This document shows, piece by piece, positions 13,204 through 18,855 of a stretch of 18,855 bases of DNA. Within the stretch, counting starts at the first letter, position 1, and each line of letters opens with the position of its first letter. Made by a program: the position numbers and the translations under genes. The stretch covers positions 1 to 18,855 of the forward strand of contig CAMNDM010000059.1 of NCBI GenBank assembly GCA_946535435.1, read 5' to 3'. Under the pieces are notes generated by a model that saw only the letters and a program-made list of their open reading frames with translations, ran no database searches and was not told the origin of the DNA. The DNA is from Physcocola sp002396385 (GTDB lineage Bacteria > Bacteroidota > Bacteroidia > Bacteroidales > Paludibacteraceae).

Positions 13204-15474
13204 TCACTCGCTTCGCAACTGCTTGGCTGCCGCCACTAAATTTTTAAGGCTGGCGGTTGTCTCTTCTTCTCCACGGGTCTTAAGTCCGCAGTCTGGGTTC
13301 ACCCATACGTTTTCTTTGTTTACTTTGCTTATGATTTTGTGCAGGGTGTCGACAATTTCGGCAACTGACGGAACACGTGGCGAATGGATATCGTACACGC
13401 CTGGTCCGACCTGTGTCTGGAAGTTTGAGTCTCTAAGGGAGTCTATCAGTTTGAGGTCGGAGCGGCTGGCTTCGAAGGTGATGACGTCGGCATCCATTGC
13501 ATCGATGTCTTTAATGATGTCGCCAAACTCGCTGTAACACATGTGCGTGTGGATTTGTGTCTCTGGCTTCACCTTGGCGTGTACCAGTCTGAAGGCTGGG
13601 ATGGCCCAGTCCAGATATTCGCTGTGCCAGTCGCTTTTGCGCAATGGAAGTTTCTCACGGAGGGCGGCTTCGTCTATCTGTATGATGCGTATACCGTTTT
13701 TTTCAAGGTCGAGCACTTCGTCGCGGATGGCTAGGCCTATCTGTTGTGCCTGCTCCTTCAAAGAAGCGTCTTCGCGTGGGAACGACCAGTTGAGTATGGT
13801 TACGGGTCCGGTCAACATACCTTTAACCGGCTTTTTCGTAAGGCTTTGCGCATAAACCGACCATTCTACGGTAATTGGTGCGCTCCGGCTTACATCACCC
13901 CATACGATTGGTGGTTTTACGCAGCGTGTGCCGTAGCTCTGCACCCAGGCGTTTTGGGTGAAGATGAATCCGTCCAGTTTGTTGCCGAAGTATTCCACCA
14001 TATCGTTGCGTTCAAATTCTCCGTGCACCAGCACGTCGAGGCCGAGACGTTCTTGCAGGGCGATGCATTCGGCAATTTTCTTTCGGTTAAATGTCTTGTA
14101 CTGTTCGGCACTAATAGCCCCTTTCTTGTAGGCTGCTCTGTTCGAACGTACATCTGCTGTCTGTGGAAACGAGCCGATAGTTGTGGTTGGGTAAGGAGGA
14201 AGCTGGAATATTGCTTTCTGTATTCCTTTGCGTTCGTTTCGGGCTGGTGTACGATTGAAGTCAGCATCTGTCAGTTTGCCTAGCTCTTGCTGTACAGCTT
14301 CGTTCTTCTTGACACGTTCTTCGCTGAATAGCGCCTTGTTCTGTTGCAGGCTTGCCGCATTCTTGCTGGCTATGTCGTAAAGTTCCTTAATCTTTTCCTC
14401 TGCAAACGCCAGGAACTTCTTGGAGGCGTCTGAAAGTAAGTTCTCCGATTCTATTGTGTAAGGTACGTGCAGGAGCGAGCACGATGTGCTGATTACAATG
14501 TCCTGTCCGTCTACATATTTCCCTATTTCGTCTAATAGCGCGTTTTTCTTCGCATATTCGCTGCGCCAGATGTTCTTGCCGTTTATTACACCGGCAAACA
14601 GTAGGGTGTCCTTCGGGAAACCGGTCTTCAGGAGCTCAAGCGACTTCCTTCCCTCTACAAAGTCTAAACCTATTCCGTCAAACCCTAAACTTACCAACTC
14701 GTTATAGATGTCGCGGACATCGCCGAAGTAGGTTTGTAGGACGATTTTAAGGTTGGTCTCCTTTCTGATTTGTGCCAGTAGGTCTGTGTATATTTTTTTG
14801 AATAGAGCCTTCTCTTTGTCGTTTGTGTCAAATACGAGGGCTGGCTCTGCTATCGAGATCCATTCTGCCCCTGCCGAGTTGAGTTGGCCGGCAAGTTGGA
14901 CGTAGGCTTTTACTGCATCGTCTGCAAAATCAGAGGCTGTTTTGTTGCCGTTGTAGGTGGCCAGACGCAAAAAAGTGTAGATGCCAATAAGGCTTGGAAC
15001 GGTTTGTATGCCGGCTGCTTTTGCCTCTTTATATTCGGCAAGCGCCTTAGGAGCGTTCGCAAGCTCCAACTTGGTCTGGTCGTCAAGCGCTGGTACAATG
15101 TAGTGGTAGTTGGTGTTGAACCATTTCTTCATAGGCAGAGCCTTTACGTCGCCTTTTGCTCCCTGATAGCCGTGTGCTACTGCGAAATAGGTTTCAAGGT
15201 CGCTCAATCCTAATTGCTTGTAGTTGGCTGGAACGGCACCGATTAGGAACGCGGTGTCGAGCAGGTTGTCGTAGAACGAGAAATCGTTCGACGGTATGAA
15301 CGAGATGCCGGCTTCCTGCTGTTTCTGCCAACCGTAAAGGCGCAGTTCGGCAGCTGTCTTCTTTAACTCTTCTTCCGAAAGTTCGCCTTTGAAGAATTTC
15401 TCACTTGCGAATTTGAGCTCGCGTTTCTTTCCTATTCTTGGAAAACCGATTACTGATGTTCTCTTAATTGTCAT
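13204..15474 (-). CDS. metE: Cobalamin-independent methionine synthase
   Basis: Transfers the methyl group of 5-methyltetrahydropteroyltriglutamate to homocysteine, the final step of methionine synthesis, without B12. The 756-residue length is normal. The N-terminal half begins IGFPRIGKKRELKFASEKFFKG. The catalytic zinc ligands are all present at positions three higher than in E. coli: H644 and C646 (HMCYSEFGD), E668 (ITFEASRSD) and C729 (NPDCGLKTRG). The segment GSFPQTADVR and the GPVTILNWSF motif of the C-terminal barrel are intact. It is divergent from a LysR-type regulator gene with 127 nt between them. No B12 riboswitch is visible in that short region, so control is likely through the LysR protein. 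Confidence 0.97.
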   Translation of the reverse strand: MTIKRTSVIGFPRIGKKRELKFASEKFFKGELSEEELKKTAAELRLYGWQKQQEAGISFIPSNDFSFYDNLLDTAFLIGAVPANYKQLGLSDLETYFAVAHGYQGAKGDVKALPMKKWFNTNYHYIVPALDDQTKLELANAPKALAEYKEAKAAGIQTVPSLIGIYTFLRLATYNGNKTASDFADDAVKAYVQLAGQLNSAGAEWISIAEPALVFDTNDKEKALFKKIYTDLLAQIRKETNLKIVLQTYFGDVRDIYNELVSLGFDGIGLDFVEGRKSLELLKTGFPKDTLLFAGVINGKNIWRSEYAKKNALLDEIGKYVDGQDIVISTSCSLLHVPYTIESENLLSDASKKFLAFAEEKIKELYDIASKNAASLQQNKALFSEERVKKNEAVQQELGKLTDADFNRTPARNERKGIQKAIFQLPPYPTTTIGSFPQTADVRSNRAAYKKGAISAEQYKTFNRKKIAECIALQERLGLDVLVHGEFERNDMVEYFGNKLDGFIFTQNAWVQSYGTRCVKPPIVWGDVSRSAPITVEWSVYAQSLTKKPVKGMLTGPVTILNWSFPREDASLKEQAQQIGLAIRDEVLDLEKNGIRIIQIDEAALREKLPLRKSDWHSEYLDWAIPAFRLVHAKVKPETQIHTHMCYSEFGDIIKDIDAMDADVITFEASRSDLKLIDSLRDSNFQTQVGPGVYDIHSPRVPSVAEIVDTLHKIISKVNKENVWVNPDCGLKTRGEEETTASLKNLVAAAKQLRSE

Positions 15475-15541
15475 ATTGTCTTTTCTGCTGTTAATTTTGT
15501 CGGCGCAAAGTTCTGTATTTTTTAATAATAGTGAAAATACT

Positions 15542-15549
15542 TAATTTTG
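15542..15549 (+). promoter_or_regulatory. -7 element of the LysR gene
   Basis: TAATTTTG matches TAnnTTTG 53 nt before the ATG at 15602. The operator palindrome begins 8 nt downstream, covering the expected transcription start, which suits autorepression. For metE in the other direction, GAACTTTG (minus strand, about 45 nt before its ATG) is the best but imperfect -7 candidate. Confidence 0.5.
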
Positions 15550-15557
15550 TGCGTTAA

Positions 15558-15576
15558 CCATAGGTTTTTCCTATGG
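15558..15576. promoter_or_regulatory. Operator palindrome between metE and its LysR regulator
   Basis: CCATAGG-TTTTT-CCTATGG is a perfect 7+7 inverted repeat. Its core ATAG-N7-CTAT has the same spacing as the ATAGTTTnAAACTAT box known for MetR/MtaR LysR-type regulators of methionine genes in streptococci. It lies about 30-40 bp upstream of the likely metE -7 element and over the start of the LysR transcript. This is the usual arrangement for activating the target while repressing the regulator. Confidence 0.65.
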
Positions 15577-15601
15577 CGCTATTCCGAACTGACAGAACAA
15601 T

Positions 15602-16507
15602 ATGACTTTACAGCAATTGAAATATGTGGCGGCTGTTGCCGATACACGTAATATAACCGAGGCGGCCAAACGGGTGTTTATCTCGCAACCGAGCCTCACG
15701 GCTGCTATCCATGAACTTGAGAATGAAATAAATATAGTTATCTTCAACCGTTCGAACAAGGGGGTGACAATCACCAACGAGGGTGACGAGTTCTTGTCGT
15801 ATGCGAGGCAGGTGTTGGAGCAGGCGGCTTTGCTTGAGGAACGGTACAAGGGCAATGCGGGCGGCAACACTATCTTTTCGGTCAGTTGCCAGCATTACTC
15901 GTTTGCAGTGAATGCTTTTGTTGACGTTATACGTAAATTTGGGGGCGATTCTTACGATTTTACTTTGCGCGAGACCCAAACTAACGAGATTATTGACGAT
16001 GTGGCAAAGATGAAAAGTGAGATTGGGGTGCTGTATCTTTGTGGAAAGAACGAAAAAGTGGTGAAAAATCTGCTTAGAAAGAACAATCTGGTGTTCGATC
16101 CTTTATTCACTACACCTTTGCACGTGTTTATGTCCGCTAAGAATCCGCTTGCGCTTAAAGAACGCATTTCTCTATCCGATTTGGCCCCGTACCCTTACCT
16201 CACCTATGAACAGGGCGACTTCAACTCGTTCTATTTCGCCGAAGAACCTTTAACCGCCATTGATTTCGATTGTCCTAAGAATATTAAAGTTCGTGACCGT
16301 GCAACACTTTTCAATCTGCTTATCGGCCTCAATGGTTATACAATTTGTTCGGGTGTCATAAGCCATAAACTTAACGGACGTAGTATTATTGCTAAACCGC
16401 TCGACGTCAGTGACCAAATGACTATTGGCATCGTTACTCGTAGGGGAGTGTCGCTCTCTCGTTATGCCAAAACATATGTTGCTGCCATCAGAAAACATTG
16501 TAGATGA
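15602..16507 (+). CDS. LysR-type transcriptional regulator, probable regulator of metE
   Basis: 301 residues with the LysR layout: an N-terminal winged helix-turn-helix (MTLQQLKYVAAVADTRNITEAAKRVFISQPSLTAAIHELE, residues 1-40; then FNRSNKGVTITNEGDEFLSYARQVLEQ) and a C-terminal effector domain from residue ~90 (IFSVSCQHYSFAVNAFVDVI... FDPLFTTPLHVFMSAKNPLAL... IGLNGYTICSGVI). The start follows the family convention; no earlier in-frame Met is needed. It is divergent from metE and shares with it a 127-nt regulatory region containing one clear operator. Control of methionine synthesis with a sulfur-amino-acid precursor as effector (for example homocysteine or O-acetylated precursor) is inferred from the neighbour and the operator form. 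Confidence 0.9.
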   Translation: MTLQQLKYVAAVADTRNITEAAKRVFISQPSLTAAIHELENEINIVIFNRSNKGVTITNEGDEFLSYARQVLEQAALLEERYKGNAGGNTIFSVSCQHYSFAVNAFVDVIRKFGGDSYDFTLRETQTNEIIDDVAKMKSEIGVLYLCGKNEKVVKNLLRKNNLVFDPLFTTPLHVFMSAKNPLALKERISLSDLAPYPYLTYEQGDFNSFYFAEEPLTAIDFDCPKNIKVRDRATLFNLLIGLNGYTICSGVISHKLNGRSIIAKPLDVSDQMTIGIVTRRGVSLSRYAKTYVAAIRKHCR

Positions 16508-16608
16508 CCTCTATGCCTTATGGTTGGTGGCTAGGCTCGACTTGGTCTCTGTTCCGAATTTTAGGCTGGGACTCCGAATTTTCGCAATATTTCTCATCTC
16601 CACACCTT

Positions 16609-17142
16609 TCAGTTTGCACCATTTGAGTTTTTGGCCGTTTTCTCGTCCGAATCTCTAGTCCTATCTTCTCTTTTTGGGTTTTCTTTTAGCCCTATTATGT
16701 TAAGTTCCAACTTCTCTTTCATGTCTGCTGCCTCGTGACACCACCATATGATGGTTGCCCCTGATTGTGCTCCAGAAAGAATGCTGTCGGTGACGGTAGA
16801 TATGTCTCCCATTTGCAACTCGTCTGTGTAACTATATATTTCCAAAAGTATGGTTTTGCTCTCTGATATGAAACTGCCGAAATTCTCACTTCCGAGGTAG
16901 GTGGCTATATCGTTAACCCTGTTTAGCCCTTCTCCGCAGATGTGGGCGTGGCAGGCGGAAAAAGCCTGCTCTATGCTCGGCTTGATGTCATCGGTTGTGA
17001 CGTCTATAATGGCATTCCCCTTTTGTTTTTCGCATAACGGCTTTCTAAATAACGGATAAAGACCGTCTATACCATGTTGCTCAAACTTCTCCTTGAGGCT
17101 CGAAAACTCTTTTGCTGTTAACTTTTTTGTCTTAATTTCCAT
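16609..17142 (-). CDS. Stand-alone FtsZ C-terminal-domain-like protein
   Basis: 177 residues. Residues ~44-155 follow the pattern of the FtsZ C-terminal half: IIDVTTDDIKPSIEQA corresponds to the LINVDFADVRTVM region (T7 loop and following helix), then a helix region with HICGEGLNRVNDIATYLGSENF (like GSGVASGEDRAEEAAEMAI), then SKTILLEIYSYTDELQMGDISTVTDSI (like ARGVLVNITAGFDLRLDEFETVGNTI), then SGATIIWWCHEAADMKEKLELNIIGL (like DNATVVIGTSLDPDMNDELRVTVVATGI). No GGGTGTG GTPase motif or Rossmann part exists. The tail (~155-177) is charged and low-complexity, as in FtsZ linkers. It is the second gene of a two-gene operon, 17 nt after the MITEI paralog. A role in binding or disturbing FtsZ or a tubulin-like phage/plasmid protein is inference; the match is by eye and no alignment score was computed. 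Confidence 0.6.
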   Translation of the reverse strand: MEIKTKKLTAKEFSSLKEKFEQHGIDGLYPLFRKPLCEKQKGNAIIDVTTDDIKPSIEQAFSACHAHICGEGLNRVNDIATYLGSENFGSFISESKTILLEIYSYTDELQMGDISTVTDSILSGAQSGATIIWWCHEAADMKEKLELNIIGLKENPKREDRTRDSDEKTAKNSNGAN

Positions 17143-17159
17143 AATTTCATATTTTTACT

Positions 17160-17519
17160 TTAAATAGTCTGTACCGAATTCAACGGTGTGCTTATACACA
17201 TTCGTTCTGAAATTTTGTCGAAATTCAGGTTGTAGACACAAACTCGCCTGCTCATCTTGTGGCAAATGAGGTGTGGCCCCACAATTTTTTTGAACTTTCC
17301 CACCGCACATTCATAGTTGTAGTTGACCATCTGGAAAGTCTCGTCGTAAACGTAGAGCTTGCCCTCTTTCCTGCATACTATATTCTTGTCGCTGTAGTCA
17401 AGAATTTCTCCAACCTCCTCGCTATATGTGTGGCCGACTATCAGCCCTTTCTCGTTAAACACAATAACTTTCGAACGTTTTTCAAAGGCTTTCGTCGTTA
17501 TTAGTATTTCGGTAATCAT
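17160..17519 (-). CDS. Small YVYD-repeat protein (MITEI family), first gene of the FtsZ-C-like operon
   Basis: With the ATG at 17519 the product has 119 residues and starts MITEI, exactly like the paralog at 11408-11713; an upstream ATG at 17618 would add 33 residues that are not shared and would begin within 2 nt of the predicted TTTG box, so it is rejected. The repeats read VIVFNEKGLIVGHTY...EVG...NIVCRKE, KLYVYDETFQMVNYNY...AVG...HLICHKM and VCVYNLNFDKISERM. It has no signal peptide or membrane segment. It is preceded by the palindromic promoter shared with the KAP operon and followed after 17 nt by the FtsZ-C-like gene. The function is unknown; appearing first in two operons with unrelated partners suggests a common sensor, adaptor or antidote. 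Confidence 0.75.
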   Translation of the reverse strand: MITEILITTKAFEKRSKVIVFNEKGLIVGHTYSEEVGEILDYSDKNIVCRKEGKLYVYDETFQMVNYNYECAVGKFKKIVGPHLICHKMSRRVCVYNLNFDKISERMCISTPLNSVQTI

Positions 17520-17615
17520 ATGAATCCTCGCTTCCTCTGACACTAGTTGTTTCCCAATTTTTCTACGTACTGAAAATCTTATCAGTCTCAAATAGTTAAA
17601 CCTCTGAAACTGATG

Positions 17616-17651
17616 CAAAGGAATTGTAGTCGTGTAACAAATGATGTTACA
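17616..17651 (-). promoter_or_regulatory. Palindromic operator and TTTG box upstream of the FtsZ-C-like operon
   Basis: The palindrome TGTAAC-N7-GTTACA lies at 17633-17651. On the minus strand TTTG follows after 13 nt (CAAA on the plus strand, 17616-17619; with flank TTCCTTTG, one base off TAnnTTTG). Sequence and spacing are those of the element at 11847-11882. The palindrome begins 114 nt before the ATG at 17519. Confidence 0.65.
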
Positions 17652-17715
17652 TGTTTGGAAAGTTATAGAATTTTAAGTGAATGCTTTTTTGGGGAACGGA
17701 GGCTATTAATAATAC

Positions 17716-17757
17716 AGAGGATGTGTCATAGTGCAAAAATTATGACACATCCTCTTT
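17716..17757 (-). terminator. Strong hairpin after the WYL regulator gene
   Basis: AGAGGATGTGTCATA and TATGACACATCCTCT form a perfect 15-bp stem around a 10-nt loop. It lies 34 nt after the stop of the WYL gene on the minus strand and separates its transcript from the MITEI/FtsZ-C-like operon. Confidence 0.75.
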
Positions 17758-17790
17758 GGTACGACAGTTGCGTCTTAAGAGTTTCTCTTC

Positions 17791-18690
17791 TCACTCATAC
17801 CTGTTTGCCACTCTTTTTATAAAGCCAATCATTTCTTTCCGTACGTTGTCGGGCGAAAGAATTTCCACAAAATCTCCCATACTCAACAACTTCCAGTAAA
17901 ATTCGTAGTTGGGGCGCAGTCTGACTTGAAATTTAGAATAATCGTCTCCGCTGAAAATCTCTGTTTGTGTGGCGTGCAGGGGAAGGCTGCGAAGGTAGTG
18001 GTTGTGGGGCGATTGGGCAATGAAGGTGATGGCCTCGCATTTGATGTCGTCTCTGGTCTCTATGCCGTAAAAGGTCGAGAAATAGCTTTCTGCGTCGAAG
18101 TCGTCTGGCAACTCGAATTTCTTGTCTAATGTGGCGAAGTCCGACATTCGGTCAAGTCCGTAGGTGCGTAAGGCTTTTCGTTCTTCACTGTAGCCTAACA
18201 GATACCAGCGTTGGAGAAAGAGCTTGACACAGTATGGGCGTACGGTACACGTATAGCCCTCTGTGTCCCAAAATTTCTGATAGGTGAAGCTAACTACTCT
18301 GTCCTCTTTCATCGCTTCTATAAGGTTGTTGAGGTGCGCTTCGCTAGAAGGTATCGGTTCGGTGAGTATTCTGTTTTTTATTTTCAGACTGTCGCCTAAC
18401 GAGTTGATGGTTGAGTAGGTGTTTAGCAGCCATTGGGTCAGATTCCCCTTCTCCAAGGCTTCTGGATTGGCAATGTGGTATCGGTTCTGACCTCCTCGTT
18501 CGCACTCAATCTCGATTCCGAACATATTGGCTATCTCTTCTCTCCAACGGTAGAACGTTTGCCGGTCCAGCTGATTTCCTCCGCTTACGTTCTCGCTCTG
18601 AAGGTATTTTTCCTTCAATTGCTCCAGCGAAATTTTCGTGTGGCGGTTGATGGTGTCAATGACCCATATAAGTTTTTGAATCTTGTTCAT
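17791..18690 (-). CDS. WYL-domain transcriptional regulator
   Basis: 299 residues. The N-terminal part (residues ~1-70) is a helix-turn-helix (LEQLKEKYLQ...LDRQTFYRWREEIANMFGIEIECER..NRYHI). The WYL domain spans ~125-200 and contains the eponymous region as QRWYLLGYSEERKALRTYGLDRM, preceded by VSFTYQKFWDTEGYTCTVRPY. A WCX-type C-terminal domain (~215-299) ends KEMIGFIKRVANRYE. WYL proteins sense nucleotide or nucleic-acid ligands and several (CapW, BrxR) repress defence operons. The gene lies upstream of, and on the same strand as, the MITEI/FtsZ-C-like operon, separated by a terminator. A TGTAACAAA half-site identical to the first nine bases of the shared palindrome is present 26 nt upstream of its start (18716-18724). 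It is a candidate regulator of both MITEI operons; this is inferred. Confidence 0.88.
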   Translation of the reverse strand: MNKIQKLIWVIDTINRHTKISLEQLKEKYLQSENVSGGNQLDRQTFYRWREEIANMFGIEIECERGGQNRYHIANPEALEKGNLTQWLLNTYSTINSLGDSLKIKNRILTEPIPSSEAHLNNLIEAMKEDRVVSFTYQKFWDTEGYTCTVRPYCVKLFLQRWYLLGYSEERKALRTYGLDRMSDFATLDKKFELPDDFDAESYFSTFYGIETRDDIKCEAITFIAQSPHNHYLRSLPLHATQTEIFSGDDYSKFQVRLRPNYEFYWKLLSMGDFVEILSPDNVRKEMIGFIKRVANRYE

Positions 18691-18724
18691 GTGGCTTTCC
18701 CCTCCTTAATGTGTGTGTAACAAA

Positions 18725-18751
18725 AAAGCAGCATCAATCCGATGCTGCTTT
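18725..18751 (-). terminator. Rho-independent terminator upstream of the WYL gene
   Basis: AAAGCAGCATC and GATGCTGCTTT form an 11-bp stem with a 5-nt loop. Read on the minus strand the stem is followed by a run of T (TTTTTTG), so it most likely ends the transcript of the gene at the right edge before the WYL gene starts. Confidence 0.75.
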
Positions 18752-18775
18752 CTGTATTTTGTTGTCTGTATTCTT

Positions 18776-18855
18776 TTATCGGCAGAACTTCTTAACCTTG
18801 CACCAAGAGTAGCCCAGCATTGCGCTGTGCGAGCCCGAGTTGTGGCGTGCCCATT
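18776..18855 (-). CDS. C-terminal fragment of an unrecognised gene (runs off the right edge)
   Basis: One minus-strand frame is open from the window edge to TAA at 18778-18776 and ends ARHNSGSHSAMLGYSWCKVKKFCR. The composition (aromatic, Cys, Lys-rich) and the terminator 25 nt downstream suggest a real gene end. The fragment is too short to assign a family, and another frame is also open for 21 codons. Confidence 0.35.
   Translation of the reverse strand, partial: WARHNSGSHSAMLGYSWCKVKKFCR

Noticed and set aside
13744..14283. 179-codon plus-strand ORF opposite metE
   Set aside because: Shadow of metE, no domain, no promoter or leader.
16545..16585. Repeated TCCGAATTTT between lysR and the FtsZ-C-like gene
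   Set aside because: Only two 10-nt copies with no dyad and no promoter nearby; between convergent gene ends it has no evident role.

Overview
The window looks like a chromosomal segment of a Bacteroidales bacterium, probably Prevotellaceae or a close relative. Three things point there. Several genes are preceded by the Bacteroidetes promoter element TAnnTTTG (two of them with a TTTG box exactly 19 nt upstream) instead of a sigma70 -10 box. Leaders are A-rich and lack Shine-Dalgarno sequences. One secreted repeat protein ends in the 'GRLVRK...GIYVV...K' tail typical of Bacteroidales surface proteins.

Left part (1-2,810): the minus strand carries a Fic-family protein whose start overlaps the stop codon of a decayed type I restriction specificity gene (only the last ~33 codons of hsdS remain). 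An intact Rpn-type PD-(D/E)XK nuclease/transposase gene follows on the plus strand, with what looks like a relic tail of a second Rpn gene about 300 nt upstream. This is accessory, rearranged DNA.

Middle-left (2,811-7,680): a secreted GLUG-repeat protein (minus strand); an intergenic region holding a candidate 33-codon gene and hairpins; then the acetate pair pta and ackA, each with its own candidate promoter and rho-independent terminator.

Middle (7,733-11,882): a four-gene minus-strand operon that I do not recognise as a described system: a ~100-residue repeat protein starting MITEI, a UDG-like protein, a KAP-family P-loop NTPase, and a second protein paralogous to the UDG-like one. After it come a plus-strand outer-membrane barrel protein, then metE (minus) with a divergent LysR regulator and a good operator palindrome between them.

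Right part (16,609-18,855): a second small operon starts with a clear paralog of the MITEI protein and continues with a stand-alone protein resembling the C-terminal domain of FtsZ, without the GTPase domain. Upstream of it lies a WYL-domain regulator gene.

The most interesting signal joins two distant parts. Both MITEI operons have the same 19-bp palindrome (TGTAAC-N7-GTTACA) upstream, placed exactly 13 nt before a TTTG box in each case. This suggests two differently armed, co-regulated modules (UDG-like/KAP/UDG-like and FtsZ-C-like) that share a leading small protein. A WYL regulator sits next to one of them. A role in defence or stress is inference; no function is proven by the sequence.
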